DNA of 32,111 nucleotides, taken from NCBI GenBank assembly GCA_025456225.1, contig JALOLB010000013.1, positions 1 to 32,111 on the forward strand, written 5' to 3'. Both the position numbers and the translations under genes were made by a program. Below are positions 18,764 to 27,900 of the stretch, piece by piece; the first letter of the stretch is position 1, and each line of letters starts with the position of its first letter. Origin of the DNA: Thermoanaerobaculaceae bacterium (lineage in GTDB: Bacteria; Acidobacteriota; Thermoanaerobaculia; Thermoanaerobaculales; Thermoanaerobaculaceae). The notes under the pieces were generated by a model. The model was not told the DNA's origin and ran no database searches. It saw nothing but the letters and a program-made list of their open reading frames with translations.

Positions 18764-21700
18764 TCAGTCCTCCAGCCGCACCGAGACGACCCGCGACACC
18801 CCCGGCTCCTCCATGGTGACGCCGTAGAGCACGTCGGCGTGGGCCATGGTGCGGCGGTTGTGGGTGATGAGCAGGAACTGCGTCTCGGTGCTCATGGTCC
18901 GCAGCAGGCGGCACAGCCGCTCGACGTTGGCGTCGTCGAGGGGCGCGTCAACCTCGTCCAGGAGGCAGAACGGCGCCGGGCGGATGCGGAACAGCGCGAG
19001 CAGCAGCGCCACGGCCGCCAGCGCCTTCTCGCCGCCCGAGAGCAGCAGCACGGACTGGGTGTGCTTGCCGGGCGGGCGGACCCGGATCTCGATCCCCGAG
19101 TCGAGGGGGGAGTCCGGGTCGGACAGCTCGGCCCGCGCCTCACCGCCGCCGAAGAGCTCCCGGAAGACCTCGTCGAACGCCACATTCGCCTCCTCGAGCG
19201 CCGCCAGGAAGCGGGTGGCGCAGGTGGCGTCCAGCTCGCCGATGGTGGCGTCCAGGGAGGCCAGGGAGCGATCCAGATCCCGGCGCTGCTCGCCCAGGAA
19301 GCGGTGGCGCTCCTCCAGCTCGTCGCGCTCGGCCACCGCCAGCTCGTTGACCGGCCCGAGCGCCTCGAGCTCCTGGGTGAGGGCTGCGTCCTCGTGCTCG
19401 AGGGCGGGCACCGACGCGGCGTCCGGCGGCGCCTCGGCCAGCACGGCGTCGGGTCCGAGGGTAAGGGCGATGGCCTCGTCGATGCGCGCCGCGGCGGCCC
19501 GAGCCTCGGCGAGGGCCAGCTCGGCCGCGTGCGCAGTGTTGCGGGCGGTCAGGTGGGCGGTGCGAGCCTGCTCGGTGGCGGCGGTGGCGGCGCTCACCTG
19601 GGCGCGCAACGCCTCGGTGGTGACCGCCAGGGCCTCGGCCTGGCGTTTGGCCGCAGCCCGCCGCGCCAGCAGCTCGGCGAGGTCGGCCTGGGCGCTCACC
19701 GTCTCGCGGGCGGCCGTTGCGGCCAGCTCGGCCTGGGCCGCAGCCTCGTCCTGGGCATGCTGCAGGCGGGTCCCCAGCTCGGAGAGCTCCTGGTGGTGCC
19801 GCTCGAGGTCGCGGGCAGCGCTCCCGGCGCGCTCGCGGGCGAGGGCGGCGGCGCCCCGGGCCCGCTCCGCCTCGGCGCGGGCCAGGCTGGCGGCCTCGCG
19901 CGAGCGCTCGGCCTCGCGGGCCAGGGCGTCCACCTCGGCCTCCAGCTCGGCGGCCCGGCGGAGCAGCCGCTCGGCCTCGGCGGACGTGGCACCCTGTCGC
20001 ACGCCCAGCGCGGTCGCCTCGGCCGCCAGGCGGTCGGCCTCGACTCCCAGTGCCTCGAGCTCCCGCTCAAGGCGCAGTTGCTCGCGGTGGAGCGCCTGCT
20101 GCGTGGAGGTGGCGGCGGCCAGGGCCTCCGCCTGCCCCCGGGCGGCGTGGTCGGCTGCCTGCAGGGTCTTCTGCAGCTCGACAAGCTGTGTCTGGACGCC
20201 GGCCAGCTCCTCGGCGTGGCGCCCCTCGGTGGCGGTCGCCCGGACCTCGGTCGCAGCGAGGGCACGCTCGCGCTGCCGCAGCTCGAGGACCCCCGGGGCG
20301 GCCGCTTGCCCGGCCGGCAGCTCGACGCGGGTGCCGCGGCGACGGGCACCGCCCGGCAGCAGGACGACCAGGTCCGGATCCGCCACCGCGAGGCGCTCCC
20401 CCTCCTCGACCGACTCGGCCACCGCCGCGCGGGGCAGGGCGGCGCCCAGCCACCCCAGGTCCTCGGCCCGGGCACCGGCCGCCTCGAGCAGCGGCGACGT
20501 CCGGGGCGGCAGCGCCCGGTTGGCCACCGCCACCTCGAGCCGGCCTTCGCCCTTGAGGCGACGGGAGAGAAGCTCCCGCACCGACGCCTCGTCGGCCAGC
20601 ACCGGCAGCAGCAGCAGGTCGCCCCAGGCGCGATCCAGGAGGGGTGCCTGGGAGGGGTCGGGGTCGAGGAAGTCGGACACGGTGCCCAGCACCTGCTCGG
20701 TCGGCACGGCCCGCGCCAGGACCTGCGGCAGGGCGCGTGCCGTCTGCAGCGTGCGCTGCACACCCAGGCGCTCGTGGTGCGCTTGCCAGCGCTCGTGCCC
20801 GGCCTGATCGCGGGCCGCAGCCAGCTCGGACGCGCGGGTCGTGGCCGCCTCGAGCCGGGCTCGCAGCTCGCCCCGGGCCCGTTCGCCCTCGGCGGCCTCG
20901 GCCGTCAGGGTCGCGGACCTGGCCGTGGCCTGCTCGGCGGAGGCGGCGGCCTGGGCCAGGCTCTGGCGCAGACGCTGCTGCTCGCCCTCCAGGCGGGTTC
21001 GCTGGTAGCCCACCTGCTCCATCTCGACGCCGAGGCGATGACCCCGGTTGCGGGCATCGTTGGCGGCGGAGGCCGCGGCCAGGAGCTGGCGGCGGGCCTC
21101 CTCGGCGCGGCTGGTGGCGGCCCTGGCGGTCTCCTCGGCGGCTCGGGCGTGACCCTGGGCGTGACCGGCGGCGGTCTCGGCCGAGTCGGCCGTGGCGCCG
21201 GCCGCGGCCGCAGCGCCCTCGAGCGCTGCACCGTGCCGCTCGTGGGCGCGGATCTCGGTCGCCAGCCGCTCGCCCTCGGTCGCGGCCGCCTCGCGCCGGG
21301 CCAGGGCCTCGGCGTGTCGCTGGCGGGCGGCAGCCTCCTCGGCCTCGCGGCGCTGGGCCCGGGCGTTGGCGTCGGCCTCCTCCTGCCGGGCGGCCGCCAC
21401 CTGCTCGACGGAGTCGTCGAGCTCGCGGCGCTGGGAGGCGAGAGCGGCCTCATGGCCACCGAGGGCGGCGGCGGCCTCGGCGTCGGCGAGCTGCGCCGCG
21501 GTCAGCGCCGCCTGACGCTCGTCCACCAGGCCCAGCGCCGTGACCCGTCGCCCCGCGAAGAGGGCGCCGCGCACCGTGGCCAGGCGCGTGCGGAGCTCCC
21601 GGTGCCTCTCCGCCCGGCGAGCCTGCCGGCGGGCCGCCTCCAGGTTGCGCCGCACCTCGCTCGCCACGTCGGCCAGCCGCAGCAGGTTGGCCTTGGTCTC

Positions 21701-22255
21701 GGCGAGCTTGAGCTCGGCCTCGTGGCGGCGCGCCCGGAACTTGGTGATGCCGGCCGCCTCCTCGAAGAGCAGCCGGCGCTCGGTGGCGCGCACCGAGAGA
21801 ACCTGACCGATGCGTCCCTGCTCGATGATCGCGTAGGCGCGCGTCCCGAGGCCCGCGTCCATCAGGTGGTCGAGGACATCCCGGAGACGCACCCGCTTGC
21901 CGCCGATGCGGTAGTCGGAGGTGCCGTCCCGCAGCACGCGCCGGCTGATCTCGAGGCGCCCGTCGGTGCTGCCCCAGCGGTCGTCGCCGGCGGACAGGTA
22001 GAGGGCGACACTGGCCCCACCCAACGGCGCCCGGCGTGGCGAGCCGGCGAAGATCACGTCGGCCATCGACTGGGAGCGCAGCAGGCGGGCCGACTGCTCG
22101 CCCAGCACCCAGGCAATCGCGTCGGCGATGTTCGACTTGCCCGTGCCGTTGGGTCCGACGATGGCGATGATGGCGCCCGGGAACGACAGCTCGACCCGGC
22201 CGGCGAACGACTTGAACCCCTCGAGGGTGAGCGAGGCGAGGCGTACCGAGGCCAT
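18764..22255 (-). CDS. smc: chromosome segregation ATPase SMC
   Basis: A 1163-residue SMC, the usual size. The N-terminal head begins LTLEGFKSFAGRVELSF with Walker A GPNGTGKS at 34-41. Long Ala/Arg/Glu-rich coiled coils run from about 170-515 and 655-1000. A hinge lies between (about 515-655, containing FLDPDPSQAPLLDRAWGDL). The C-terminal head has the signature LLSGGEKALAAVALLLALF near 1070 and Walker B FCLLDEVDAPLDD near 1100. It forms a dimer that loops and compacts the chromosome with ScpA/ScpB, which are not in the window. I start at the ATG at 22255 just before the conserved head. A longer reading to 22402 would run through a palindromic repeat and is not credible. No clear Shine-Dalgarno is visible. 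Confidence 0.95.
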   Translation of the reverse strand: MASVRLASLTLEGFKSFAGRVELSFPGAIIAIVGPNGTGKSNIADAIAWVLGEQSARLLRSQSMADVIFAGSPRRAPLGGASVALYLSAGDDRWGSTDGRLEISRRVLRDGTSDYRIGGKRVRLRDVLDHLMDAGLGTRAYAIIEQGRIGQVLSVRATERRLLFEEAAGITKFRARRHEAELKLAETKANLLRLADVASEVRRNLEAARRQARRAERHRELRTRLATVRGALFAGRRVTALGLVDERQAALTAAQLADAEAAAALGGHEAALASQRRELDDSVEQVAAARQEEADANARAQRREAEEAAARQRHAEALARREAAATEGERLATEIRAHERHGAALEGAAAAAGATADSAETAAGHAQGHARAAEETARAATSRAEEARRQLLAAASAANDARNRGHRLGVEMEQVGYQRTRLEGEQQRLRQSLAQAAASAEQATARSATLTAEAAEGERARGELRARLEAATTRASELAAARDQAGHERWQAHHERLGVQRTLQTARALPQVLARAVPTEQVLGTVSDFLDPDPSQAPLLDRAWGDLLLLPVLADEASVRELLSRRLKGEGRLEVAVANRALPPRTSPLLEAAGARAEDLGWLGAALPRAAVAESVEEGERLAVADPDLVVLLPGGARRRGTRVELPAGQAAAPGVLELRQRERALAATEVRATATEGRHAEELAGVQTQLVELQKTLQAADHAARGQAEALAAATSTQQALHREQLRLERELEALGVEADRLAAEATALGVRQGATSAEAERLLRRAAELEAEVDALAREAERSREAASLARAEAERARGAAALARERAGSAARDLERHHQELSELGTRLQHAQDEAAAQAELAATAARETVSAQADLAELLARRAAAKRQAEALAVTTEALRAQVSAATAATEQARTAHLTARNTAHAAELALAEARAAAARIDEAIALTLGPDAVLAEAPPDAASVPALEHEDAALTQELEALGPVNELAVAERDELEERHRFLGEQRRDLDRSLASLDATIGELDATCATRFLAALEEANVAFDEVFRELFGGGEARAELSDPDSPLDSGIEIRVRPPGKHTQSVLLLSGGEKALAAVALLLALFRIRPAPFCLLDEVDAPLDDANVERLCRLLRTMSTETQFLLITHNRRTMAHADVLYGVTMEEPGVSRVVSVRLED

Positions 22256-22280
22256 CTTCGAGCAGCGGATGGTATCACCC

Positions 22281-22560
22281 CCCGCCCGCCCAGGGGAGAG
22301 GATAGAGGGGAGAGGGGAGAGCGGGGAGCGAACGATAACCTTGGCTGCTCCAGGTTCTTGGGCCTGGTCCTCGACCGGGACGTGGATCTGGACCCCGAGC
22401 ACGAAGGCTGGTCGCAGCAGGAGTCCCGATGCAGCTCACCTGCCTCGAATCGATCCGAGGTCGTGGCGACGCTCAGCCCGGATCCACGTTCAGGCCCAGG
22501 TGCGAACCGTGCGGGCGGGCTCTCCCCTCTCCCCTCTATCCTCTCCCCCGGGTGGGCGGG
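22281..22560. repeat. 280-bp palindromic element with 42-bp inverted arms (copy 2)
   Basis: The left arm (22281-22322) and right arm (22519-22560) are inverted copies matching at 40 of 42 positions. They contain a long purine-rich run on one strand (core GGGGAGAGGATAGAGGGGAG). Nested pairs continue inward: GGGCCTG (22360-22366) with CAGGCCC (22491-22497), and CGTGGATC (22381-22388) with GATCCACG (22481-22488). All pairs share roughly one centre near 22425. There is no coding sequence or transposase inside. The right arm overlaps the last codons and stop of amrS; the left arm ends 25 bases before smc. A non-autonomous mobile repeat or a large RNA hairpin are the main options. Confidence 0.8.
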
Positions 22561-23606
22561 GGAGCGGCCCAGCGGCCGGGGATCGAGGCGCCGCAGGCCG
22601 GGCAGCGGCCATCGGAGGTCATGCGCTGCTCGAGGACTGCAAACCCCAGGCGGCGGACGAGGGTGGTCTCGCACGCCGGGCAGCGGGTGTGCTCGAGGTC
22701 CTGGGTGCGGCCGGGGAGGTTGCCGGCATAGACGAAGCGCAGGCCGTGGGCGCGACCCGCGTCGGCCGCCCGCCGCAGGCTGGCGGCGGGCGTCGCCGGG
22801 CGATCGGTCATCTCGTAGTCGGGGTGGAACGCGGTGACGTGCCAGGGAATGTCGGGGGAGACGCCGGCGAGGAAGGCGGCCATGCCAGCGAGCTCCTCGT
22901 CGCTGTCGTTGAGGCCCGGCACGACCAGGGTCACCACCTCCACCCAGACGCCGCGCGACCACAGGCCGCGGATCGTCTCGAGCACCGCCTCGAGCTGGCC
23001 TCCGAGCGCCCGGTAGGTGTCGGAGCTGAAGGCCTTGAGGTCCACCTTCATGGCATCGAGGACCGGAGTCAGGAAGTCGAGGACCTCGGGGGTGCCGTGG
23101 CCGTTCGAGACGAGGCCCGTGAGCAACCCGGCCCGCCTCGCGAGGGTGAAGATGTCGAACGCCCACTCGGCGGTGATCAGGGGCTCGTTGTAGGTCGAGG
23201 TGATCACCGTGCAACCGTGGGCGGCCGCGGCCTCCACGAGCTCCTCGGGGCGCACCGGGCGGGCCGAGCCCTCGGCCCCGGGGTCGTGGCCGACCTGGGA
23301 CGAAAACCAGTTCTGACAGAACGAGCAGTGGAAGTTGCAGCCGAGCATCCCGAAGGAGAGCGCGCGGACACCGGGAAGGAGATGGAAGAATGGCTTCTTC
23401 TCGATCGGGTCGACGGCCACCCCGGCCGCGCACCCCCAGGGCACGGCCAGGGCGTCCCCCTCGCGGCGGCGCTGCAGGCAGACGCCGCGGCCTCCCGGGG
23501 CGAGCAGGCAGCGGTGGGCGCAGGCGACGCACTGCAGCTTGCCCGAAGGGTGGGGGCGAGCCAGCTCGCGGCGCCGGGTGGTCGGGAGGGGGGGCGGTGT
23601 GCTCAT
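22536..23606 (-). CDS. amrS: AmmeMemoRadiSam-type radical SAM enzyme
   Basis: A 356-residue radical SAM protein. The cluster motif GCNFHCSFCQNW (Cys at 90, 94 and 97) is in the family-typical context FGMLGCNFHCSFCQNWF. An N-terminal Cys group (CVACAHRC, then CLQRRREGD) and a C-terminal zinc-ribbon-like part (CPAC, then a second CPAC) frame the barrel. TYNEPLI and VSNGHGTPEVLD are also characteristic of AmrS, close to PflA-like activases. It belongs to the widespread Memo/AMMECR1/radical SAM trio of unknown substrate; the two partners are absent here. The last residues (PPPTRGRG) and stop come from a palindromic repeat arm, suggesting a changed C-terminus. The ATG may be leaderless: the -10 lies 6 bases before it and no Shine-Dalgarno is seen. 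Confidence 0.9.
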   Translation of the reverse strand: MSTPPPLPTTRRRELARPHPSGKLQCVACAHRCLLAPGGRGVCLQRRREGDALAVPWGCAAGVAVDPIEKKPFFHLLPGVRALSFGMLGCNFHCSFCQNWFSSQVGHDPGAEGSARPVRPEELVEAAAAHGCTVITSTYNEPLITAEWAFDIFTLARRAGLLTGLVSNGHGTPEVLDFLTPVLDAMKVDLKAFSSDTYRALGGQLEAVLETIRGLWSRGVWVEVVTLVVPGLNDSDEELAGMAAFLAGVSPDIPWHVTAFHPDYEMTDRPATPAASLRRAADAGRAHGLRFVYAGNLPGRTQDLEHTRCPACETTLVRRLGFAVLEQRMTSDGRCPACGASIPGRWAAPPPTRGRG

Positions 23607-23612
23607 GCGACC

Positions 23613-23618
23613 AGTGTA
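23613..23618 (-). promoter_or_regulatory. candidate -10 of amrS (leaderless transcript)
   Basis: TACACT on the minus strand, six bases before the ATG at 23606. The expected start would fall on or next to the A of the ATG, giving mRNA without a leader, in agreement with the missing ribosome site. No convincing -35 is seen. Confidence 0.35.
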
Positions 23619-23634
23619 GGCCCGTGGCATTGCC

Positions 23635-23663
23635 TTGACCGCGACCGGGGGGTGGCCGACAAT
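23635..23663 (+). promoter_or_regulatory. sigma-70-like promoter of aroA
   Basis: TTGACC (23635-23640) and GACAAT (23658-23663) are exactly 17 bases apart. The start would be near 23670, 16 bases before the aroA ATG at 23686. The promoter occupies the part of the open frame upstream of 23686, which argues against any longer aroA start. Confidence 0.6.
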
Positions 23664-23685
23664 CCGCCCGAGAGGCAGCCAGAGC

Positions 23686-24966
23686 ATGGTCGACGCGGTG
23701 CGGGTCCTGCCCGATGCTCCCCTCGGCATCGCCGGGCGCATTGCCGTGCCGCCCTCCAAGAGCCTCACCCAGCGAGCGCTCGTGGCGGTGGCCCGGGCCG
23801 GGCCCGGAGCGCGCGTGCAGGCTCCCCTGGACGCCGAGGACTCCCGGCTGCTGGTCGCGGGGCTGCGGGCCGCGGGGTTCGCTCTCCGGTGGGTGGACGA
23901 CGTGATCGCTGCCGCCGGCCACGACCAGGTCGACGGCGCGCGAGTCGAGCTCGGCAACAACGGTACCGGTATGCGTCTGCTGCTGGCCCAGCTTGCCGGT
24001 CTGCCCGGCCGGTTCGTCGTGGATGGCTCGTCACGCCTGCGCGATCGCCCGGTGGCGCCACTCGTCGGAGCGCTGCGCGACCTGGGTGCGGGGATCCGCC
24101 CGGAGGGTCACGAGGGTGGCGACCGCCTGCCGCTCGTCATCGAGGGACGGGCGCTGACCGGCGGGCGCGTGACGCTCGACTCCTCCGCGTCGAGCCAGTT
24201 CGTCTCGGCCCTCCTCATGCTGGCACCGCTGCTGCCTACCGGGCTCGAGGTGCGGCTGCGCGCGGCGCCTCCGTCCCGGCCCTACATCGAGCTGACCCTC
24301 GAGGTGCTGCGCGCCTTCGGGATCGAGGCGGAGGCCGAGTCGGCAGGGCTCGCCTGGTTCGTGGCGCCGGGGCCCTACCGGCCAGCTCTCTTCAGGGTCG
24401 AAGGCGACTGGTCTTCGGCTGCCTTCCCCCTCGTCGCGGCGGCGGTGGCGGGCGGAGAGGTGGAGGTTTTGGGCGTGGTCCCTGGCAGCCCGCAGGGGGA
24501 CGCGCGGGTTCTCGACATCCTGGTGGCGGCGGGGTGCCGCGCCACCGCCACCGCCGGAGGCCTGCGCCTGGAGGGTCCCGCCACGCACCCTCTCGATGCG
24601 GACCTGCGGGATACCCCGGACCTGTTCCCGGTGCTGGCGGTGGCCCTGGCACGCCTCGGGGGGCGCCTTTCCGGCCTGGCCGGGCTCGTGCACAAGGAGA
24701 GCGACCGCCTGGGGGAGATGGTGCGACTGCTGAGGGAGCTGGGGATGCCTCTGCACCGGGAGGGTGACGAGGTGAGGGCCTCCGGGGGTGGCCGACCGGT
24801 GCCGCCCGGCCACGAGCTGGATCCGGCCGGCGACCACCGCATCGCCATGGCGCTGGCGGTGGCGGGGCTGACGGTGCCTGGGCTCCGTCTTGCCGATTCC
24901 GGGTGCGTGGGCAAGTCCTGGCCAGGTTTCTGGGATGCCTGGGAGGGGCTGGTGGGTACGGGATGA
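23686..24966 (+). CDS. aroA: 3-phosphoshikimate 1-carboxyvinyltransferase (EPSP synthase)
   Basis: A 426-residue enzyme that moves the enolpyruvyl group of phosphoenolpyruvate onto shikimate 3-phosphate, the sixth shikimate-pathway step and the target of glyphosate. The N-terminal VPPSKSLTQRA (Lys25) binds substrate. GNNGTGMRLL corresponds to the usual GNSGTTMRLL; then LRDRPVAPL, DSSASSQFVSALLMLAP, HKESDRLGEM and the C-terminal DHRIAMALAVAGL and CVGKSWPGFWD. All main substrate contacts seem present, with Asn and Gly replacing the common Ser and Thr in the GNSGTT loop. The ATG at 23686 has AGAGG upstream. The stop overlaps the start of the sigma-54 regulator as ATGA, so the two are translated from one message. 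Confidence 0.95.
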   Translation: MVDAVRVLPDAPLGIAGRIAVPPSKSLTQRALVAVARAGPGARVQAPLDAEDSRLLVAGLRAAGFALRWVDDVIAAAGHDQVDGARVELGNNGTGMRLLLAQLAGLPGRFVVDGSSRLRDRPVAPLVGALRDLGAGIRPEGHEGGDRLPLVIEGRALTGGRVTLDSSASSQFVSALLMLAPLLPTGLEVRLRAAPPSRPYIELTLEVLRAFGIEAEAESAGLAWFVAPGPYRPALFRVEGDWSSAAFPLVAAAVAGGEVEVLGVVPGSPQGDARVLDILVAAGCRATATAGGLRLEGPATHPLDADLRDTPDLFPVLAVALARLGGRLSGLAGLVHKESDRLGEMVRLLRELGMPLHREGDEVRASGGGRPVPPGHELDPAGDHRIAMALAVAGLTVPGLRLADSGCVGKSWPGFWDAWEGLVGTG

Positions 24967-27900
24967 CGGGGTCTTCCTGGCGGTCCCGCGAGCACCTGTC
25001 GCTGCTGGCGTGGGAGACCTCGTTCCTGCCTGACCCGTCGGCTGGCGATACGGCCGGAGCCCCGACTCTGGGGGGCCCCGAGGTGCTCCGGTGGCCGCGC
25101 AGCCTGCGGCTGGCCGTCGCAGTGCAGGCGCTGGCCGCTGGCAGCTTCCTGCTGGAGCGGGGCTTCTACCCCGAGCGGCGGGTGCTGCGAAGTGCCGCGC
25201 TCCGGCGACAGGGCCGTGCCGTCTCGCTGCGTCTCGTCGGTCTCCCGCGGTGGCGGCTCGACGGTCTGCGCCTCGAGCGGCGGCTCCAGCGGCTCCCGGG
25301 TTGGGGCGAGGGGTTGCTGGTGCTGGTGCTCCTGCCGCTGCTCGCGCGGTTGCTCCCGGAGCGGCGGTCCGCCCTCGAGGCGGTGGTCGAGCGTGGGCCG
25401 GTCTGGGAGGTGGCCAACGGGTGGTTGGGGGTGCTGCTGAGCGGGCAGCGGGAGGAGGCACTCGCCCACCCCGAGGGTGCGGGGCGGGCGCTGTGGGCAT
25501 GTCGTCTGGCGCCGCTGACCGCCGGTGTCTGGTGGACCGAGGAGGAAGGCCCGGCGCGCCGGCTCGCGGCCGCGTGGACCGCTGCCGATGCCGGCGTGGA
25601 GGCGGCGGTCGGCGAGCTGGAGGAGGAGGACGTGGTGCGGCGTCAGGCCCGGGCCGCCGCCACTGGCCGGGACGCCATCGTTCTCACGACCCTCCCCCTC
25701 CCTGCCGCGACCGCCTGGGGGCTCGACGAGGGTGCCGACGCCCTGTGGGTGCTGGCGCCACGCTGGGAGCTGGCGCAGACCCATGCCGAGGCGGTCCTGC
25801 ACAGTGCGGGGCGGCGGCTGTCGGCCGTGCGTCACCTGCTGGCGGCCGGAGCCAGGTTGGGGTTCTCCGCCCCGCCGGCACCACCCGTGGAGCTGCCGGG
25901 TCGCACCTCGATGACCTCGCCCATGGCGCGTCGCGCGCTGGCCTGGCTGGGCGGAAGCCCGGCCGGACTGGAGGAGGCCGAGCTTGGCCACCTCCTTGGT
26001 CCGGGGCGGGAGGTGCTGGAGGAGCTCGAGCGCCTGGGGTTGGCGGTGCGCCGGGGTGGACGGTGGCAGGCCACCACGCCACCGAGGCCGTTCGAGCGCG
26101 CACGGCTGGAGAGGCTTGCCTCGGAGCTGCCCGCCGGCTCGGGGACGCGGGCGGCTGCCGTGGCGCTGCTCGGTGGCGACCCCGCCGAAGCCGTGGCCTG
26201 GTGCGAGAGCCGCCTGGAGGCGGGCTGTGCGGGCGAGGTGCTGGAGGTGGCGGGTGCCCTCGCTGCGCGCCGGGAGCTGGCGCTCCTCGCCGTCGAGGCG
26301 GCTCTCACCGTGGGGCGCCTGGGACGGGCCGAGGGGCTCCTGGAGGCAGTTCCTGGAGAGGGCCGCGGGGATCGCTGGCAGGCCCTGCACGGGTGGTGGG
26401 CGGAGGCCGCCGGACTGCCCCAGGACGCGGACGCCTCGGTGCAGCGGGCCCTGGCCGGCGAGGTGCCGCGGCGTCTCGGCGGCCGGTGTCACCTGGTGCT
26501 GGCAGCGCTGGCGAGGCGGAGAGGGGACCGAGCCGGAGCCAGGATCCATGCCCAGGCCGCGGTCCGGGCGGGTGGCGGCGAGGAAGCGCTGCTCGAGCTC
26601 GCGTCGCTGGAGGGGTCGCATGCGTTGCGTCGCCTCAGGCGCGAGGGCGGTGGCCACTGGGATGGCGACACGCTGGCGCGCTACCTCCACCTGCTGGGAG
26701 CGGCGGCCGCGACGCGGGGCGCCATCGTTGCGGCCACCACCGCCTACCGCGCCGCCCTGCGCGCGACCCGGGCGGTGAACCTGAAGCTGGTCGGCGAGAT
26801 CCACCTGGACCTGGGGGAGATGGCCATCCTGTTGGAGCGGCCAGGGGCCGCCGAGCGGCATCTCCTGCTCGCCGAGCGGCTGCTCGAGCGATGCGGCTCC
26901 CGGCGTGTCGTGACGATCGCGCGCCACAACCGGGGCGTGCTGGCCTGCGACCGCCTCGACTGGCGAGGGGCCCAGAGCCTCATCACGTCGGCTCGCGAGC
27001 TGCGGGGGGTGGTCGACGACGCATCGTTCTGGCTCGAGGAGCTCGAGCTGGCGCGTGCCGGTCTGGCCCGTGGCGACCTGGCGTGGGTCACCGGCAAGAT
27101 GCCGGAGCTCGCCCGGGGCGCGGCGCGCCACCCCGACCACCGGATCGTGCAGGACGCCCTGGCCAGCCTGCGGACCCATCTGGCCCTCGCGGCGGGTGAC
27201 CTGGAAGGCGCGGCGCGTGCCGCCGAGACGGGGGTGGACGAGGAGCACCGCGTGGTCGCGGCGCTGCTCGTCGCTGCTCGCGGGGAAACGCCTCCACGGG
27301 GGCTCGTCCGCCGGTGGGGGCTGGCGCTCAGCGTCACCCTCGTGGCGGCGTGGCGTCAGGGCAACCACGACGCGGCGCGCCGGGCGCTGGGAGCAGAGCT
27401 GGAGCAGACGCCCCTGCAGGCGGCGGTCGGGAGTGTGCGGGCTCTGGCTGTCGCGGCTCGTCTCGGACTCTCGCCCGATCCGTCCTGGGGCGATCTCTGG
27501 AGCCGTGTCGAGGCGGCGCTGGCAGCCGGTGAGCTGCCGGGCTGGGCCGAGATCCTGCGTCACCTGCGGGGAGTCGATGCGGCTGGCGTGGTGGCGGCCC
27601 TGGACGATGTCCTGGGAGCGGGAACCGACGCGGTGGCAACGTCGCACCTGGCGGCGCTCGCTCGAGCGATGGGCCTGCCGTGGCTGGGAGCTCGCGACGG
27701 CAGCGAGTGCCTGGGGCAGTGGGGAGAACCGGTCGGACAGGCCGAGGAGGTCGCGAACGGCGCCGTGCGACTCGCCAGCCGGGCGCCCCTCTCGGCGCTG
27801 GAGCTGGCCGTCCTGCGCCTGCTGGCCCGCCATCTGGCGACGCAGCGGGCCCAACCCAGGGCGCCGGGTGCCCTGCCGGCCGGGGGCCTGCTCGGGGTGA

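Noticed and set aside
22256-22402. Longer smc start adding 49 residues
   Set aside because: The extension is encoded by the repeat arm and reads as Pro/Ser/Leu filler, whereas the conserved SMC head starts right after the ATG at 22255.
17564-22837. A 1757-codon plus-strand open frame antisense to smc and the ligase
   Set aside because: It is a shadow of high-G+C coding on the other strand: Gly/Arg/Gln/His-rich, no domain, and it runs through the palindromic repeat. The minus-strand genes beneath it have clear catalytic motifs.
23635-23685. TTG start for aroA at 23635
   Set aside because: That TTG is the -35 box of a well-spaced promoter, and EPSP synthases start near the ATG at 23686.
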